From positions 50,867-114,866 of the forward strand of contig NZ_AEUX02000003.1 in NCBI RefSeq assembly GCF_000188015.2: DNA of 64,000 bases, written 5' to 3'. Every line of letters begins with the position of its first letter. The first letter of the stretch is position 1. The notes beneath the pieces were generated by a model, which was given only the letters and a program-made list of their open reading frames with translations, searched no databases and had not been told where the DNA came from. Made by a program: the position numbers and the translations under genes. Shown here piece by piece: positions 28,663-37,632 of the stretch. The DNA comes from Streptococcus ictaluri 707-05. GTDB taxonomy: Bacteria > Bacillota > Bacilli > Lactobacillales > Streptococcaceae.

Positions 28663-30642
28663 ATGACAAACATTATTGAATTACCAGAGGTTTTAGCTAA
28701 CCAGATTGCAGCAGGTGAAGTAGTCGAAAGACCGGCCAGTGTTGTAAAAGAATTAGTTGAGAATGCCATAGATGCAAACAGCAGTCAAATCACTGTTGAA
28801 ATTGAAGAATCTGGCTTAAAATTGATTCAAATAACAGATAATGGTGAAGGCATGTCTCAAGAAGACCTTCCTTTGAGTTTGCGACGCCATGCGACTAGTA
28901 AAATTAAAACACAAAGTGATCTTTTTCGTATCAGAACACTTGGCTTTCGTGGAGAGGCTCTGCCTTCTATAGCCTCTATTAGTCAAATAAGCATCAAAAC
29001 GGCTACTAAGAATGAAGTACACGGCTCTTTATTGGTAGCAAAAGGGGGTCAAATTGAGACTTTGGAGCCTGTCTCAACGCCTATTGGCACAAAAATAAAG
29101 GTCGAAAACCTTTTTTATAATACGCCAGCGCGCCTTAAGTATATGAAAAGTTTACAGGCTGAGCTAGCTCATATTGTCGATGTGATTAATCGCCTCAGTC
29201 TAGCTCATCCAGAAGTAGCTTTTACTTTGATTAGTGATGGTAAAACCTTGACACAAACTTCAGGTAAAGGGGATTTAAGACAGGCTATTTCAGGAATTTA
29301 TGGCTTAAATACGGCTCGAAAAATGATTGAAATCTCCAATGCTGATTTAGATTTTGAGGTGAGTGGTTACGTTAGTTTACCCGAATTGACCAGAGCCAAT
29401 CGTAATTATATGACGATTTTAATTAATGGTCGTTACATCAAGAATTTTCTATTAAATAGAGCAATTCTAGATGGATATGGTTCAAAATTAATGGTTGGGC
29501 GTTTTCCAATTGTGGTTATTGATATCCAAATTGATCCTTACCTTGCTGACGTGAACGTGCATCCTACCAAGCAAGAAGTCCGTATTTCCAAAGAGCGTGA
29601 ACTGATGACAATCATCAAAACAGCTATTTCAGAAAGTTTGCGTGCGCAAGATTTGATTCCAGATGCTTTGGATAATTTAGCCAAAAGTAGTGTGCGTGGC
29701 AAGGATAAGGCTGAGCAAATAAAACTGCCTCTTCAAAGTAGTCAACTTTATTATGACGCTCAAAAAAATGATTTTTTTGTCAAAGAGACAGCTATGTCAG
29801 AGGAACCCTTCCTAAACGACTCTTCTAGCTATCTTGACAGACCTGTCAAAGAGATTGACAAGGTCGAGGTAGAAGAAACTTTAGAGCAATATAGTCAACC
29901 TAGTGTCAAACATGCTAGTCGTCCCAATCATGAGCAAGCTGAAACAGAACATTCAGGAATTGATTTTAAAAATAAGCAAAAAATGACTCAGATGATTCAG
30001 CGTTTGGAGAAAGAAGAGGCGAAGGTCTTTCCAGAATTGGAGTATTTTGGACAGATGCACGGGACATATTTGTTTGCTCAAGGTCAAGAAGGACTTTATA
30101 TCATTGACCAACATGCCGCCCAAGAACGGGTCAAATACGAGTACTACCGTGATAAGATTGAAGAAGTTGACACTAGTTTACAGCAACTATTAGTTCCCTA
30201 TCTCTTTGAATTCTCTGGCTCTGACTTCATTAATCTACAAGAAAAAATGTCACTACTAAATGAGGTTGGTATTTTTTTAGAAGCTTATGGGCAAAATACC
30301 TTTATACTGAGAGAACATCCGATTTGGATGAAAGAAGATGAAATCGAATCTGGTATTTATGAAATGTGTGACATGCTTTTACTAACCAATCAAGTTTCTG
30401 TCAAAACTTACCGAGCAGAGCTAGCTATTATGATGAGTTGTAAAGGTTCGATTAAGGCAAATCATAGTTTGGATGATTATTCCGCAAGACACTTGTTGCT
30501 TCAATTAGCCCAGTGCAAAAATCCTTACAATTGCCCTCATGGGCGTCCTGTACTGATTAATTTTAGTAAGGCAGATATGGAAAAAATGTTTCGTCGTATT
30601 CAAGAAAATCATACTAGTCTGAGAGATTTAGGAAAGTATTAA
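28663..30642 (+). CDS. mutL: DNA mismatch repair protein MutL
   Basis: 659 residues. N-terminal GHKL ATPase ([38 protein letters not shown]), central variable linker (about 330-450), C-terminal dimerisation/endonuclease domain including [15 protein letters not shown] and the [17 protein letters not shown] CPHGRP motif. Intact. In S. pyogenes the mutL 5' end is the integration site of SpyCI islands; here the start region is uninterrupted. A TTGACA-N4-TGTCAA palindrome lies at 29834-29849, in the linker. Confidence 0.97.
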   Translation: MTNIIELPEVLANQIAAGEVVERPASVVKELVENAIDANSSQITVEIEESGLKLIQITDNGEGMSQEDLPLSLRRHATSKIKTQSDLFRIRTLGFRGEALPSIASISQISIKTATKNEVHGSLLVAKGGQIETLEPVSTPIGTKIKVENLFYNTPARLKYMKSLQAELAHIVDVINRLSLAHPEVAFTLISDGKTLTQTSGKGDLRQAISGIYGLNTARKMIEISNADLDFEVSGYVSLPELTRANRNYMTILINGRYIKNFLLNRAILDGYGSKLMVGRFPIVVIDIQIDPYLADVNVHPTKQEVRISKERELMTIIKTAISESLRAQDLIPDALDNLAKSSVRGKDKAEQIKLPLQSSQLYYDAQKNDFFVKETAMSEEPFLNDSSSYLDRPVKEIDKVEVEETLEQYSQPSVKHASRPNHEQAETEHSGIDFKNKQKMTQMIQRLEKEEAKVFPELEYFGQMHGTYLFAQGQEGLYIIDQHAAQERVKYEYYRDKIEEVDTSLQQLLVPYLFEFSGSDFINLQEKMSLLNEVGIFLEAYGQNTFILREHPIWMKEDEIESGIYEMCDMLLLTNQVSVKTYRAELAIMMSCKGSIKANHSLDDYSARHLLLQLAQCKNPYNCPHGRPVLINFSKADMEKMFRRIQENHTSLRDLGKY

Positions 30643-30709
30643 TAGATAGATTTAGCTTGTAAAAGAAGACGTCAGTTCACTTAGGACAAACAGAAAGAAA
30701 AAGGTTAAG

Positions 30710-31306
30710 ATGTACGATTATATTAAAGGTCAACTGACTAAAATAACGGCTAAATACATTGTTATTGAGGCAAACGGGATTGGGTATATGATTCATGTTG
30801 CCAATCCTTATAGCTTTACAGATAGTGTCAAGCAAGAGCTAATAGTTTACCTGCATCAAGTTATTCGAGAAGATGCTCACTTGTTATTTGGATTTCATAG
30901 TGAAGCAGAAAAAGACGTGTTTTTAAAGTTGATTTCTGTTTCAGGTATTGGTCCAACGACAGCTCTTGCTATTGTAGCTGTTGATGATAACGAAGGCTTG
31001 GTCAGTGCTATTGACAATAGTGATATCAAATATTTGATGAAATTTCCTAAAATAGGAAAAAAAACAGCCCAACAAATGGTGCTTGATTTAGCAGGAAAAT
31101 TTGTGGAAGCACCAAAAGATAACACTGGACGTCAGGCCAAATCTAAAGCTAATGGTAACGCGTCTTTAGATGAAGCTATTGAAGCTTTGTTAGCGCTAGG
31201 CTATAAGGCCAGTGAGTTGAAAAAAATTCGAGCTTTCTTTGAAGGAACTAACGAAACCTCAGAGCAATATATTAAATCAGCTCTTAAGATGCTCATGAAG
31301 GGTTAG
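30710..31306 (+). CDS. ruvA: Holliday junction branch migration protein RuvA
   Basis: 198 residues. Domain I OB-fold ([28 protein letters not shown]), domain II tandem HhH motifs ([33 protein letters not shown]), acidic-basic linker and domain III ([14 protein letters not shown]). Binds four-way junctions and loads RuvB, which is not in this window. Runs 9 nt from the likely tag start. Confidence 0.97.
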   Translation: MYDYIKGQLTKITAKYIVIEANGIGYMIHVANPYSFTDSVKQELIVYLHQVIREDAHLLFGFHSEAEKDVFLKLISVSGIGPTTALAIVAVDDNEGLVSAIDNSDIKYLMKFPKIGKKTAQQMVLDLAGKFVEAPKDNTGRQAKSKANGNASLDEAIEALLALGYKASELKKIRAFFEGTNETSEQYIKSALKMLMKG

Positions 31307-31307
31307 G

Positions 31308-31323
31308 TGTTTCACATGAAACG
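31308..31323. promoter_or_regulatory. parS-like 16-mer at the ruvA-tag junction
   Basis: TGTTTCACATGAAACG differs from the Spo0J/ParB consensus TGTTTCACGTGAAACA at positions 9 and 16 only. It spans the tag start codon (ATG 31316). Candidate ParB site, unproven. Confidence 0.4.
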
Positions 31324-31891
31324 TTGTTCTTGGGTCCCTTCTGATAATGGCCTTTATTGTGACTATCATGATAAGGAATGGGGAAAACCGATTTATGAAG
31401 ATCAAGCTTTATTTGAACTCTTGTGTTTAGAAAGCTACCAGTCGGGTTTATCTTGGTTAACTGTGTTGAAAAAGCGACAAGCTTTTCGACAAGTTTTTCA
31501 TCACTATGATATTGAAGCTGTTTCAGATGATATTGAAGCTGTTTCAGCTTTTACACAAGAAGAAATGATAGCAGCTTTGAAAAATCCTGCCATTATTCGT
31601 CATCGCTTAAAGCTAGAAGCAACCGTTAATAACGCAAGAGCTGTTCAGGAAATTCAAAAAGAGTTCGGCACTTTGTCAAGTTATCTTTGGGAGTTTGTGG
31701 AAGGTCAACCCCTTGATAATCTTGTCAACAAAGATAATCCAGTTCCTGCACAGTCTGCTCTGTCCGTGGTTTTGGCTAGAGACCTGAAAAAAAGAGGGTT
31801 TAAATTTCTAGGACCTACAACGATTTACTCTTTTATGCAAGCATCTGGCATGATTAATGATCACGAGGAAGATTGTTCTTTTAGGTATTGA
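31316..31891 (+). CDS. tag: DNA-3-methyladenine glycosylase I
   Basis: 191 residues from ATG 31316 (the GTG at 31307 directly follows the ruvA stop and is less likely). Removes 3-methyladenine from alkylated DNA. Family features: MKRCSWVP with the zinc-binding Cys near residue 3, YHDKEWG, LFELLCLESYQSGLSW, GFKFLGPTTIYSFMQASGMINDH and a C-terminal HEEDC. It carries a 21-bp in-frame tandem duplication at 31508-31549 (DIEAVSD then DIEAVSA), adding 7 residues in a surface loop region; probably tolerated. Confidence 0.93.
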   Translation: MKRCSWVPSDNGLYCDYHDKEWGKPIYEDQALFELLCLESYQSGLSWLTVLKKRQAFRQVFHHYDIEAVSDDIEAVSAFTQEEMIAALKNPAIIRHRLKLEATVNNARAVQEIQKEFGTLSSYLWEFVEGQPLDNLVNKDNPVPAQSALSVVLARDLKKRGFKFLGPTTIYSFMQASGMINDHEEDCSFRY

Positions 31892-31934
31892 TCTTATTTT
31901 AAAGGGGTCTCATTAATGAGCTAGAGAGGTATCA

Positions 31935-32651
31935 ATGACATTCTGGAGAAATGATTGGTTACGACTACTACTGCTGACTTTTTTAGGGTATCACTTGATC
32001 AACAAAGACGCCTTGTTTTTGGTACAGCTAGGCTTGGCTGTATTAGCCATATTGGAAACTTTATTTGTTTTAGAACGTCTCTTTTTTGGTAAGAGAGTAA
32101 AGGTGAGAGATTGGTTATCAGTTGGTTTGGCTTATGTAGTGCTTTTAATTTGGCTTTTCCTTCTGACTGGGTGGCTGACTGATAGCATTTTGTTGTTACT
32201 CGTTCTTTTCTTAATAATAGACAAAGTAAGTGGTCGAAAAAAAGGAAACTATGTTAATCGCAAGCGGTCTAAGCTTGTAGGTAAGAAAGCTAATGAAAGA
32301 GAGTTGGCCAGTGTCGCTTATGCCTATCTCTGTGTTTTATTAGTTGGTATGGTGATAACTGCCTTGACGAGGACTAATATGCTTTGGCTTTCTTTAGGAT
32401 TCGGTCTGTTACAATATGTTCTTGTGAGTCAAGTTTTCTTGATCAAACTAAGACGTCTTATGTCTTTAAAATGGACTATTTTTTTACGTCTGCTACTGAT
32501 CCTAACTACTATTTTACCGATAATATTAAAATTATCAGAAATGATGGCTCCTGAAGTGATAAGGCTTAGTTTAATGTTTAGCTATTTGCTTACCGTAGCT
32601 CTTATCTGTCATTTTTTATCGCTAGTTTCCTTAAAGTTACTTAAGCATTAA
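31935..32651 (+). CDS. Polytopic membrane protein, unknown
   Basis: 238 residues, RBS GAGAGG. About six to seven hydrophobic segments separated by basic loops (RLFFGKRVKVRD; SGRKKGNYVNRKRSK), Leu-rich throughout. No family motif recognised. Follows tag by 43 nt and ends at a terminator, so it is probably the last gene of the mutL-ruvA-tag unit. Confidence 0.7.
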   Translation: MTFWRNDWLRLLLLTFLGYHLINKDALFLVQLGLAVLAILETLFVLERLFFGKRVKVRDWLSVGLAYVVLLIWLFLLTGWLTDSILLLLVLFLIIDKVSGRKKGNYVNRKRSKLVGKKANERELASVAYAYLCVLLVGMVITALTRTNMLWLSLGFGLLQYVLVSQVFLIKLRRLMSLKWTIFLRLLLILTTILPIILKLSEMMAPEVIRLSLMFSYLLTVALICHFLSLVSLKLLKH

Positions 32652-32676
32652 AAGCTTTATGATAAGCTAGGATCAT

Positions 32677-32705
32677 AAAATCTTCGTGAATCGGAGATTT
32701 TTTTG
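32677..32705 (+). terminator. Terminator before cinA
   Basis: AAAATCTTCG (32677-32686), loop TGAAT, CGGAGATTTT (32692-32701), T run. The T run also forms the T-rich tract just upstream of the cin-box. Confidence 0.85.
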
Positions 32706-32722
32706 TTAGAATGTAAACAGAT

Positions 32723-32730
32723 TACGAATA
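32723..32730 (+). promoter_or_regulatory. ComX/SigX cin-box upstream of cinA-recA
   Basis: TACGAATA, the exact consensus bound by the competence sigma factor ComX (SigX) in streptococci, with a T-rich tract (32701-32705) about 20 nt upstream. It is 17 nt before the cinA start, so the competence transcript would have a very short leader that still contains the AGGTGAGG RBS. Confidence 0.85.
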
Positions 32731-32747
32731 GATAGGTAGGTGAGGAA

Positions 32748-34007
32748 ATGAGAGCTGAACTGATTGCGGTAGGAACTGAAATACTAACAGGGCAAATTGT
32801 AAATACCAATGCTCAATTTTTATCAGAGAAAATGGCAGAAATTGGGATTGATGTTTATTTTCAAATAGCTGTTGGGGATAATCAAGATAGGCTACTGTCA
32901 ACGATTGCAATCGCGAGTCAACGAAGTGACTTAGTGATTTTGTGTGGTGGTCTTGGACCAACCGAAGATGATTTGACCAAGCAAACTTTAGCCCGCTATC
33001 TAAATAAACAGCTGGTCTTTGATCAAAGAGCAAGTCAAAAATTAGATGATTTCTTTTCCAATCGTCCCCAAGTCGATAGAACTTCCAATAATGAGCGTCA
33101 GGCTCAACTGATTGAAGGCTCTATTCCTTTGCAAAATAAAACAGGACTTGCAGTAGGAGGTGTTATCAGTAACAAAGAGGTAACTTATGTCCTCTTACCT
33201 GGGCCACCAAGTGAGTTGAAACCCATGGTTAAGGAGGAGTTACTTCCTCTTTTAACTGACCATAGGAGTAAACTTTACTCAAGGGTTTTACGCTTCTTTG
33301 GCATCGGAGAGAGTCAATTGGTAACAGTCTTAGCTGACTTAATTACTCAACAGACAGATCCAACCATTGCCCCTTATGCTAAAATTGGAGAAGTTACTTT
33401 GCGATTGTCAACTAAGTCTGACGATCAAGAGCTAGCTAAGACAAAACTTGATGACTTGGAGTAAAAGTTGTTAGCCACTAAAACACTGCAACAAGAAGAG
33501 TTGAGTCACTTTTTCTATGGTTACGGTGAAGACAATTCTTTGGCATCAGAGACAGTAAAGTTGCTGCGAGAAAAAGGAAAATCAGTGACGGCAGCAGAAA
33601 GTCTTACAGCGGGTTTATTCCAAGCAACTTTGGGTGATTTTTCAGGAGTTTCACAAGTCTTTGCAGGTGGCTTTGTCACCTATAGTATGGAAGAAAAATC
33701 AAAAATGTTAGGTATTCCCTTATCGGATTTAGAAAAAAATGGAGTGGTTAGCGCTTTTACTGCAGAGCAAATGGCGGAGAAATCACGTCAATTGACAGGG
33801 GCTGATTTGGGAGTAGGGCTTACAGGAGTAGCGGGGCCAGATTCTTTAGAAGGTCACCAACCAGGAACAGTTTTCATTGGCCTTGCTAGTGAAAATAAGG
33901 TAGAATCAGTTAAAGTAATGATTAGTGGTAGAAGTCGCTCAGATGTCCGTCACATAGCCACTTTACATGCCTTTAATCTGGTCCGTAAAGCTTTATTAAA
34001 AATGTAA
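32748..34007 (+). pseudogene. cinA: Competence/damage-inducible protein CinA, interrupted by TAA
   Basis: Starts [17 protein letters not shown], the COG1058 / molybdopterin-binding-like domain (about 1-170: [26 protein letters not shown]). TAA at 33462-33464 stops the frame after 238 codons; the same frame then continues to 34007 with the PncC-type nicotinamide-nucleotide amidase domain ([41 protein letters not shown]). Total 419 residues is the usual CinA length. A TTG at 33468 could restart the amidase half on its own. A CAA-to-TAA change is the simplest explanation. Confidence 0.88.
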
Positions 34008-34011
34008 AATT

Positions 34012-34020
34012 TGTTATAAT
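34012..34020 (+). promoter_or_regulatory. Extended -10 for recA
   Basis: TGTTATAAT just after the cinA stop, -35 weak. It gives recA a promoter independent of the competence cin-box. Confidence 0.65.
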
Positions 34021-34089
34021 TGTGGTAGTGTTACTTAGGGGATTAAGGAAGATTTGGCTGAAATATGACCCTAAAAAGAGGAGAAAATA

Positions 34090-35226
34090 TTGGCAAAAAA
34101 AGTTAAAAAAAATGAAGAAATTACTAAAAAATTTGGTGATGAACGTCGTAAGGCACTTGATGATGCCTTAAAAAATATTGAAAAAGATTTTGGTAAAGGT
34201 GCAGTAATGCGTCTAGGTGAACGTGCTGAACAAAAGGTTCAAGTTATGAGTTCAGGTAGCCTTGCCTTAGATATTGCACTAGGAGCTGGTGGCTACCCTA
34301 AAGGCCGTATTATTGAAATCTACGGGCCAGAGTCATCTGGGAAAACAACTGTTGCTCTTCATGCTGTTGCTCAAGCACAAAAAGAAGGTGGCATTGCAGC
34401 CTTTATTGATGCGGAGCATGCCTTAGATCCTGCTTATGCAGCATCTCTAGGTGTTAACATTGATGAATTGCTCTTGTCTCAACCCGATTCTGGTGAACAA
34501 GGTCTTGAAATTGCTGGTAAATTAATTGACTCAGGTGCCGTTGACTTAGTTGTTGTCGATTCAGTAGCAGCTCTAGTTCCTCGTGCAGAAATTGATGGAG
34601 ACATCGGTGATAGTCACGTTGGTTTGCAAGCACGTATGATGAGTCAGGCAATGCGTAAATTGTCAGCATCAATCAATAAAACTAAAACAATTGCTATTTT
34701 CATTAACCAATTACGTGAAAAAGTTGGTGTTATGTTTGGTAATCCAGAAACAACTCCTGGTGGACGTGCCTTGAAATTCTATGCCTCTGTTCGTTTAGAT
34801 GTTCGTGGTAATACACAAATTAAAGGTACTGGTGATCAAAAAGATAGCAGTATCGGTAAAGAAACAAAAATTAAAGTTGTTAAAAACAAAATTGCACCAC
34901 CATTTAAAGTAGCTGAAGTTGAAATCATGTATGGTGAAGGAATTTCACGTACCGGAGAATTAGTTAAAATTGCTTCAGATTTGGACATCATTCAAAAAGC
35001 GGGAGCCTGGTTCTCTTACAATGGTGAAAAAATTGGTCAGGGTTCAGAAAATGCTAAGCGTTATCTAGCTGATCATCCAGAATTATTTGATGAAATTGAT
35101 CATAAAGTGCGTGTTAAATTTGGTTTACTTGAAGAAACTGAAGATGACATTGTAGAAAAAACAGAAGCAGTCGAATCAGATGACTTAGTCCTTGACTTGG
35201 ATAATGGTATTGAAATTGAAGATTAA
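34090..35226 (+). CDS. recA: Recombinase RecA
   Basis: 378 residues. TTG start at 34090 after AGAGGAG. Walker [10 protein letters not shown] (about 79-87), Walker [12 protein letters not shown]1 and L2 loops ([24 protein letters not shown]), and the usual acidic C-terminal tail. Codon use is strongly biased. Transcribed with cinA from the ComX promoter and also from its own extended -10. Intact, so recombination is unaffected by the cinA lesion. Followed by a strong terminator and two more terminator-like copies. Confidence 0.98.
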   Translation: MAKKVKKNEEITKKFGDERRKALDDALKNIEKDFGKGAVMRLGERAEQKVQVMSSGSLALDIALGAGGYPKGRIIEIYGPESSGKTTVALHAVAQAQKEGGIAAFIDAEHALDPAYAASLGVNIDELLLSQPDSGEQGLEIAGKLIDSGAVDLVVVDSVAALVPRAEIDGDIGDSHVGLQARMMSQAMRKLSASINKTKTIAIFINQLREKVGVMFGNPETTPGGRALKFYASVRLDVRGNTQIKGTGDQKDSSIGKETKIKVVKNKIAPPFKVAEVEIMYGEGISRTGELVKIASDLDIIQKAGAWFSYNGEKIGQGSENAKRYLADHPELFDEIDHKVRVKFGLLEETEDDIVEKTEAVESDDLVLDLDNGIEIED

Positions 35227-35251
35227 AAAAAGACCCAGTGGGTCTTTTTTT
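35225..35251 (+). terminator. Intrinsic terminator of recA
   Basis: AAAAAAAGACCC (35225-35236), loop AGT, GGGTCTTTTTTT (35240-35251). The stem overlaps the stop codon. Confidence 0.95.
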
Positions 35252-35386
35252 CACGAGCCTTGAAATACGAAAGCGAGTCTTCGGACCCAGTGGGCTATTT
35301 TTTCGTGAGCTCGAAAACAAGGAAGCGAAGCAAAATCCAGAGGAGTGGCTCTTTTTTCACGAGCTCGGAAATAGCTAAGTAAGTTT
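35232..35386 (+). repeat. Three degenerate tandem copies of the recA terminator region
   Basis: Units start near 35232, 35284 and 35338, period 52-54 bp. Each has a GACCCAGTGGG-like hairpin, a T run, then CACGAGC(TCG) and an AAGCGAG/AAGTAAG tail. Copies diverge progressively from the first. Followed to 35541 by AT-rich DNA without a gene. Confidence 0.75.
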
Positions 35387-35541
35387 TCAAATCGATTAGC
35401 TTTTCTTTGATTAAGCTAGCAAGAAGGAAAATGGTTCAATTCCAACAGAATCAGTTGAAAATTTTCAAAAAAGGCTATAAAAATATAAAAGAGTTAGGTG
35501 GAATGGATGTTCTTTGCTGGACTTCTAAAAAGAGAAAAAAA

Positions 35542-36705
35542 CGCAAGTTGTCAAGTCAAGTGCAACCAGTTCATAGATAACTAGAGTTCCAGATGTTAAG
35601 CTGTTCGGGATAGCTCAAACAGGAATTTTGAGGATTGATATTGAAGAAGTCGTCTTGGGCGCTCATTGATGGCAGTAATATAATTGTCAAGTTCTTCAGA
35701 GGTTAGTGGATTAAGTGAGACTCCTTTAGGGACATATTCTCTGAGGAGGCCATTGAAGTTCTCGTTTTTTCCTCTCTCATGTGAAGAATAGGGATGTGCA
35801 AAGTAAACTTCAACAGCTTCTAAGTTTGAGAGTAAACTAAACTCAGAACCATTATCCGCTGTGATGGATGCAATAGGATACTGACTGATGAGATGCGTGA
35901 CAGCACGGTTAATGGTTTGGGACTGCTTGTCTTCTAGCTTGACTCCTAGTGCATAGCGTGTCTGGCGCTCTACCAAAGTCAACATAACAGCTTCACCTTT
36001 GGTTTTCTTGCCGAGAACCAAATCAATCTCCCAATCGCCCAAATTCAGAACGATCATTAATATATTCTGGACGTTCTTCGATAGATTTACCTAAAGTCTT
36101 CTTATTCGTCTTCATGACTTTCTTAGAACGTTTTCTGATACTAACCATCTTAGGCAAATCGATTGGTTAATAGCTAATACCCCCTCTTTGATATAACGAT
36201 AAATCGTTTTGGTAGAGGGGACGACTTCTTCAGGATGGTTCACTTTGTAAGTCTGAACAAAACTATCCACACTATGGAGACGAATGTTAGCCGTCAAGGC
36301 AGATTCTAATTGTTCAATGAACCTAGCGGAGCAGTCATTCAACTTGAGATAAGAACTCTTTTGACGATTGGTTTCATAGACACGTTGCCCACTATCAGCG
36401 AAATAGGCGTTGAAGAAGGTTTGTTTTCCATTCTTATCCTTTACCTGTTCTACTGAACCACGTTTTATTTCTCGGCAGATTGTAGAACGGTGACGACCCA
36501 AGAGTCGAGCAATCTCAGCGGGTTTCTTTCCCATTTTAAGATAAGCAGCAATTTCACTCCGTTCTGTGGCTGAAAGATGAGAATAGGATGATTTTCTGGT
36601 AGAATTAATGTTGGACATGTTCATCTGCTTTCCATACTGAATTGGGGAATTCTAGTATATCAGACGAACATGTCTTTTTTGTTGCACTTCATTTTACAAC
36701 GCGGG
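35542..36705 (-). mobile_element. IS30-family insertion sequence, copy A (defective)
   Basis: 1164 bp, same length and ends as copy B. Left end CGCAAGTTGTCAAGTCAAG, right end (inward) CCCGCGTTGTAAAATGAAG; both lead into AGTGCAAC, giving imperfect inverted repeats of about 20 bp. Flanked by 12-bp direct repeats AAGAGAAAAAAA (35530-35541 and 36706-36717), so it arrived by simple transposition into an A-rich target. It separates recA from spx. Confidence 0.93.
35596..36624 (-). pseudogene. IS30-family transposase with two compensating frameshifts
   Basis: Compared with the intact copy at 45917-46945 it lacks one T near 36168 and has one extra C near 36036. The two indels cancel, so total length is unchanged, but about 44 codons between them are out of frame and contain a stop. 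The N-terminal HTH part (from ATG 36624, ARLLGRHRSTICREIKRG) and the C-terminal DDE part (ITADNGSEFS, HERGKNENFNG) are otherwise near-identical to copy B. Inactive, though it could be moved in trans by copy B. Confidence 0.92.
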
Positions 36706-36772
36706 AAGAGAAAAAAATGACAAAAAGTCCCAAAAATAACTTTATTAAGTAAAAAAATGCTGAATAAGAAAT

Positions 36773-36798
36773 AAATATAGGTCCAAAGACCTATATTT
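36773..36798. promoter_or_regulatory. Perfect inverted repeat upstream of spx
   Basis: AAATATAGGTC (36773-36783), loop CAAA, GACCTATATTT (36788-36798). Lies just upstream of the -10, where it could be an operator or a terminator shielding spx from read-through. No T run follows. Confidence 0.5.
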
Positions 36799-36813
36799 AT
36801 TAAGAATTGACTA

Positions 36814-36822
36814 TGATACAAT
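36814..36822 (+). promoter_or_regulatory. Extended -10 of spx
   Basis: TGATACAAT, about 33 nt before the spx start. Confidence 0.55.
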
Positions 36823-36854
36823 ATAGGTATCACGAGATAGAAAGTGAGAACAAC

Positions 36855-37253
36855 ATGATTAAAATTTATACGATTTCAAGTTGTACGAGCTGTAAAAAAG
36901 CTAAAACATGGCTTAATGCACACAAGCTCCCTTATAAAGAACAAAATTTAGGAAAAGAACCTCTTACACGAGAAGAAATTTTAGCTATTTTATCAAAAAC
37001 TGAAAATGGGGTAGAAAGCATTGTTTCTTCAAAAAATCGCTATGCTAAAGCTCTTAATTGTGATATTGATGAATTGAGCGTTAGTGAAGTGATTGATTTG
37101 ATTCAGGAAAATCCACGTATTTTGAAAAGTCCTATTTTAATTGATGATAAACGACTACAAGTAGGCTATAAAGAAGATGATATTCGCGCCTTTTTGCCAC
37201 GTTCTATTCGTAATATTGAAAATACGGAAGCACGTCTACGCGCTGCTCTATAA
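36855..37253 (+). CDS. spx: Spx/ArsC-family transcriptional regulator
   Basis: 132 residues from ATG 36855; the longer frame from 36807 begins upstream of the predicted -10 and is rejected. MIKIYTISSCTSCKKAKTWL carries the CxxC redox switch (Cys10, Cys13). Binds the RNA polymerase alpha C-terminal domain and controls the thiol-stress response. Streptococci have two paralogues, SpxA1 and SpxA2; position beside recA and ireB-ruvX is the SpxA1-type place, by recollection. Copy A of the IS sits about 150 bp upstream and may have removed distal promoter elements. Confidence 0.93.
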   Translation: MIKIYTISSCTSCKKAKTWLNAHKLPYKEQNLGKEPLTREEILAILSKTENGVESIVSSKNRYAKALNCDIDELSVSEVIDLIQENPRILKSPILIDDKRLQVGYKEDDIRAFLPRSIRNIENTEARLRAAL

Positions 37254-37277
37254 AAAAGCTCCTAGGAGCTTTTTTAT
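37252..37277 (+). terminator. Intrinsic terminator of spx
   Basis: AAAAAAGCTCC (37252-37262), TA, GGAGCTTTTTT (37265-37275). Confidence 0.92.
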
Positions 37278-37296
37278 TTTCCCATTACTTGAATTC

Positions 37297-37325
37297 TTGT
37301 TTATTCCTAAAAAATAGGCTATAAT
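37297..37325 (+). promoter_or_regulatory. Promoter of ireB-ruvX-yrzB
   Basis: TTGTTT (37297-37302), 17-bp spacer, TATAAT (37320-37325). Confidence 0.75.
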
Positions 37326-37362
37326 AAAGCATAGCATTTAATTTTAGAAAGAAGGTGTAAGT

Positions 37363-37632
37363 ATGGGATTTACAGATGAAACAGTCCGCTTTAAATTGGA
37401 TGATGGTGACAAAAAGGAAATCAGTGAGACACTGACGGCCGTATACCATTCTTTAGATGAAAAAGGCTATAATCCGATTAATCAAATCGTAGGGTATGTT
37501 TTGAGCGGGGACCCAGCTTATGTTCCTCGTTACAATGATGCTCGCAATCAGATTCGTAAGTATGAGCGTGATGAGATTGTAGAAGAACTTGTTCGTTATT
37601 ATTTACAAGGAAATGGAATAGACGTTAAATGA
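37363..37632 (+). CDS. ireB: IreB family regulatory phosphoprotein (UPF0297)
   Basis: 89 residues, start [14 protein letters not shown]: the conserved TDxT segment is the site phosphorylated by the Ser/Thr kinase IreK/PrkC in Enterococcus, where IreB modulates cephalosporin tolerance. Body matches UPF0297 ([25 protein letters not shown]). Overlaps ruvX by 4 nt in the conserved Firmicute ireB-ruvX-yrzB operon. Confidence 0.92.
   Translation: MGFTDETVRFKLDDGDKKEISETLTAVYHSLDEKGYNPINQIVGYVLSGDPAYVPRYNDARNQIRKYERDEIVEELVRYYLQGNGIDVK

Noticed and set aside
28542..28700. SpyCI-type chromosomal island at the mutL 5' end
   Set aside because: The mutL start and its upstream region are continuous; there are no integrase or phage-like genes in the window.
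32748..34007. CinA as two genuine separate genes
   Set aside because: The two halves are in the same frame and separated by a single TAA; combined length equals normal CinA. The second half has only a TTG without a clear RBS.
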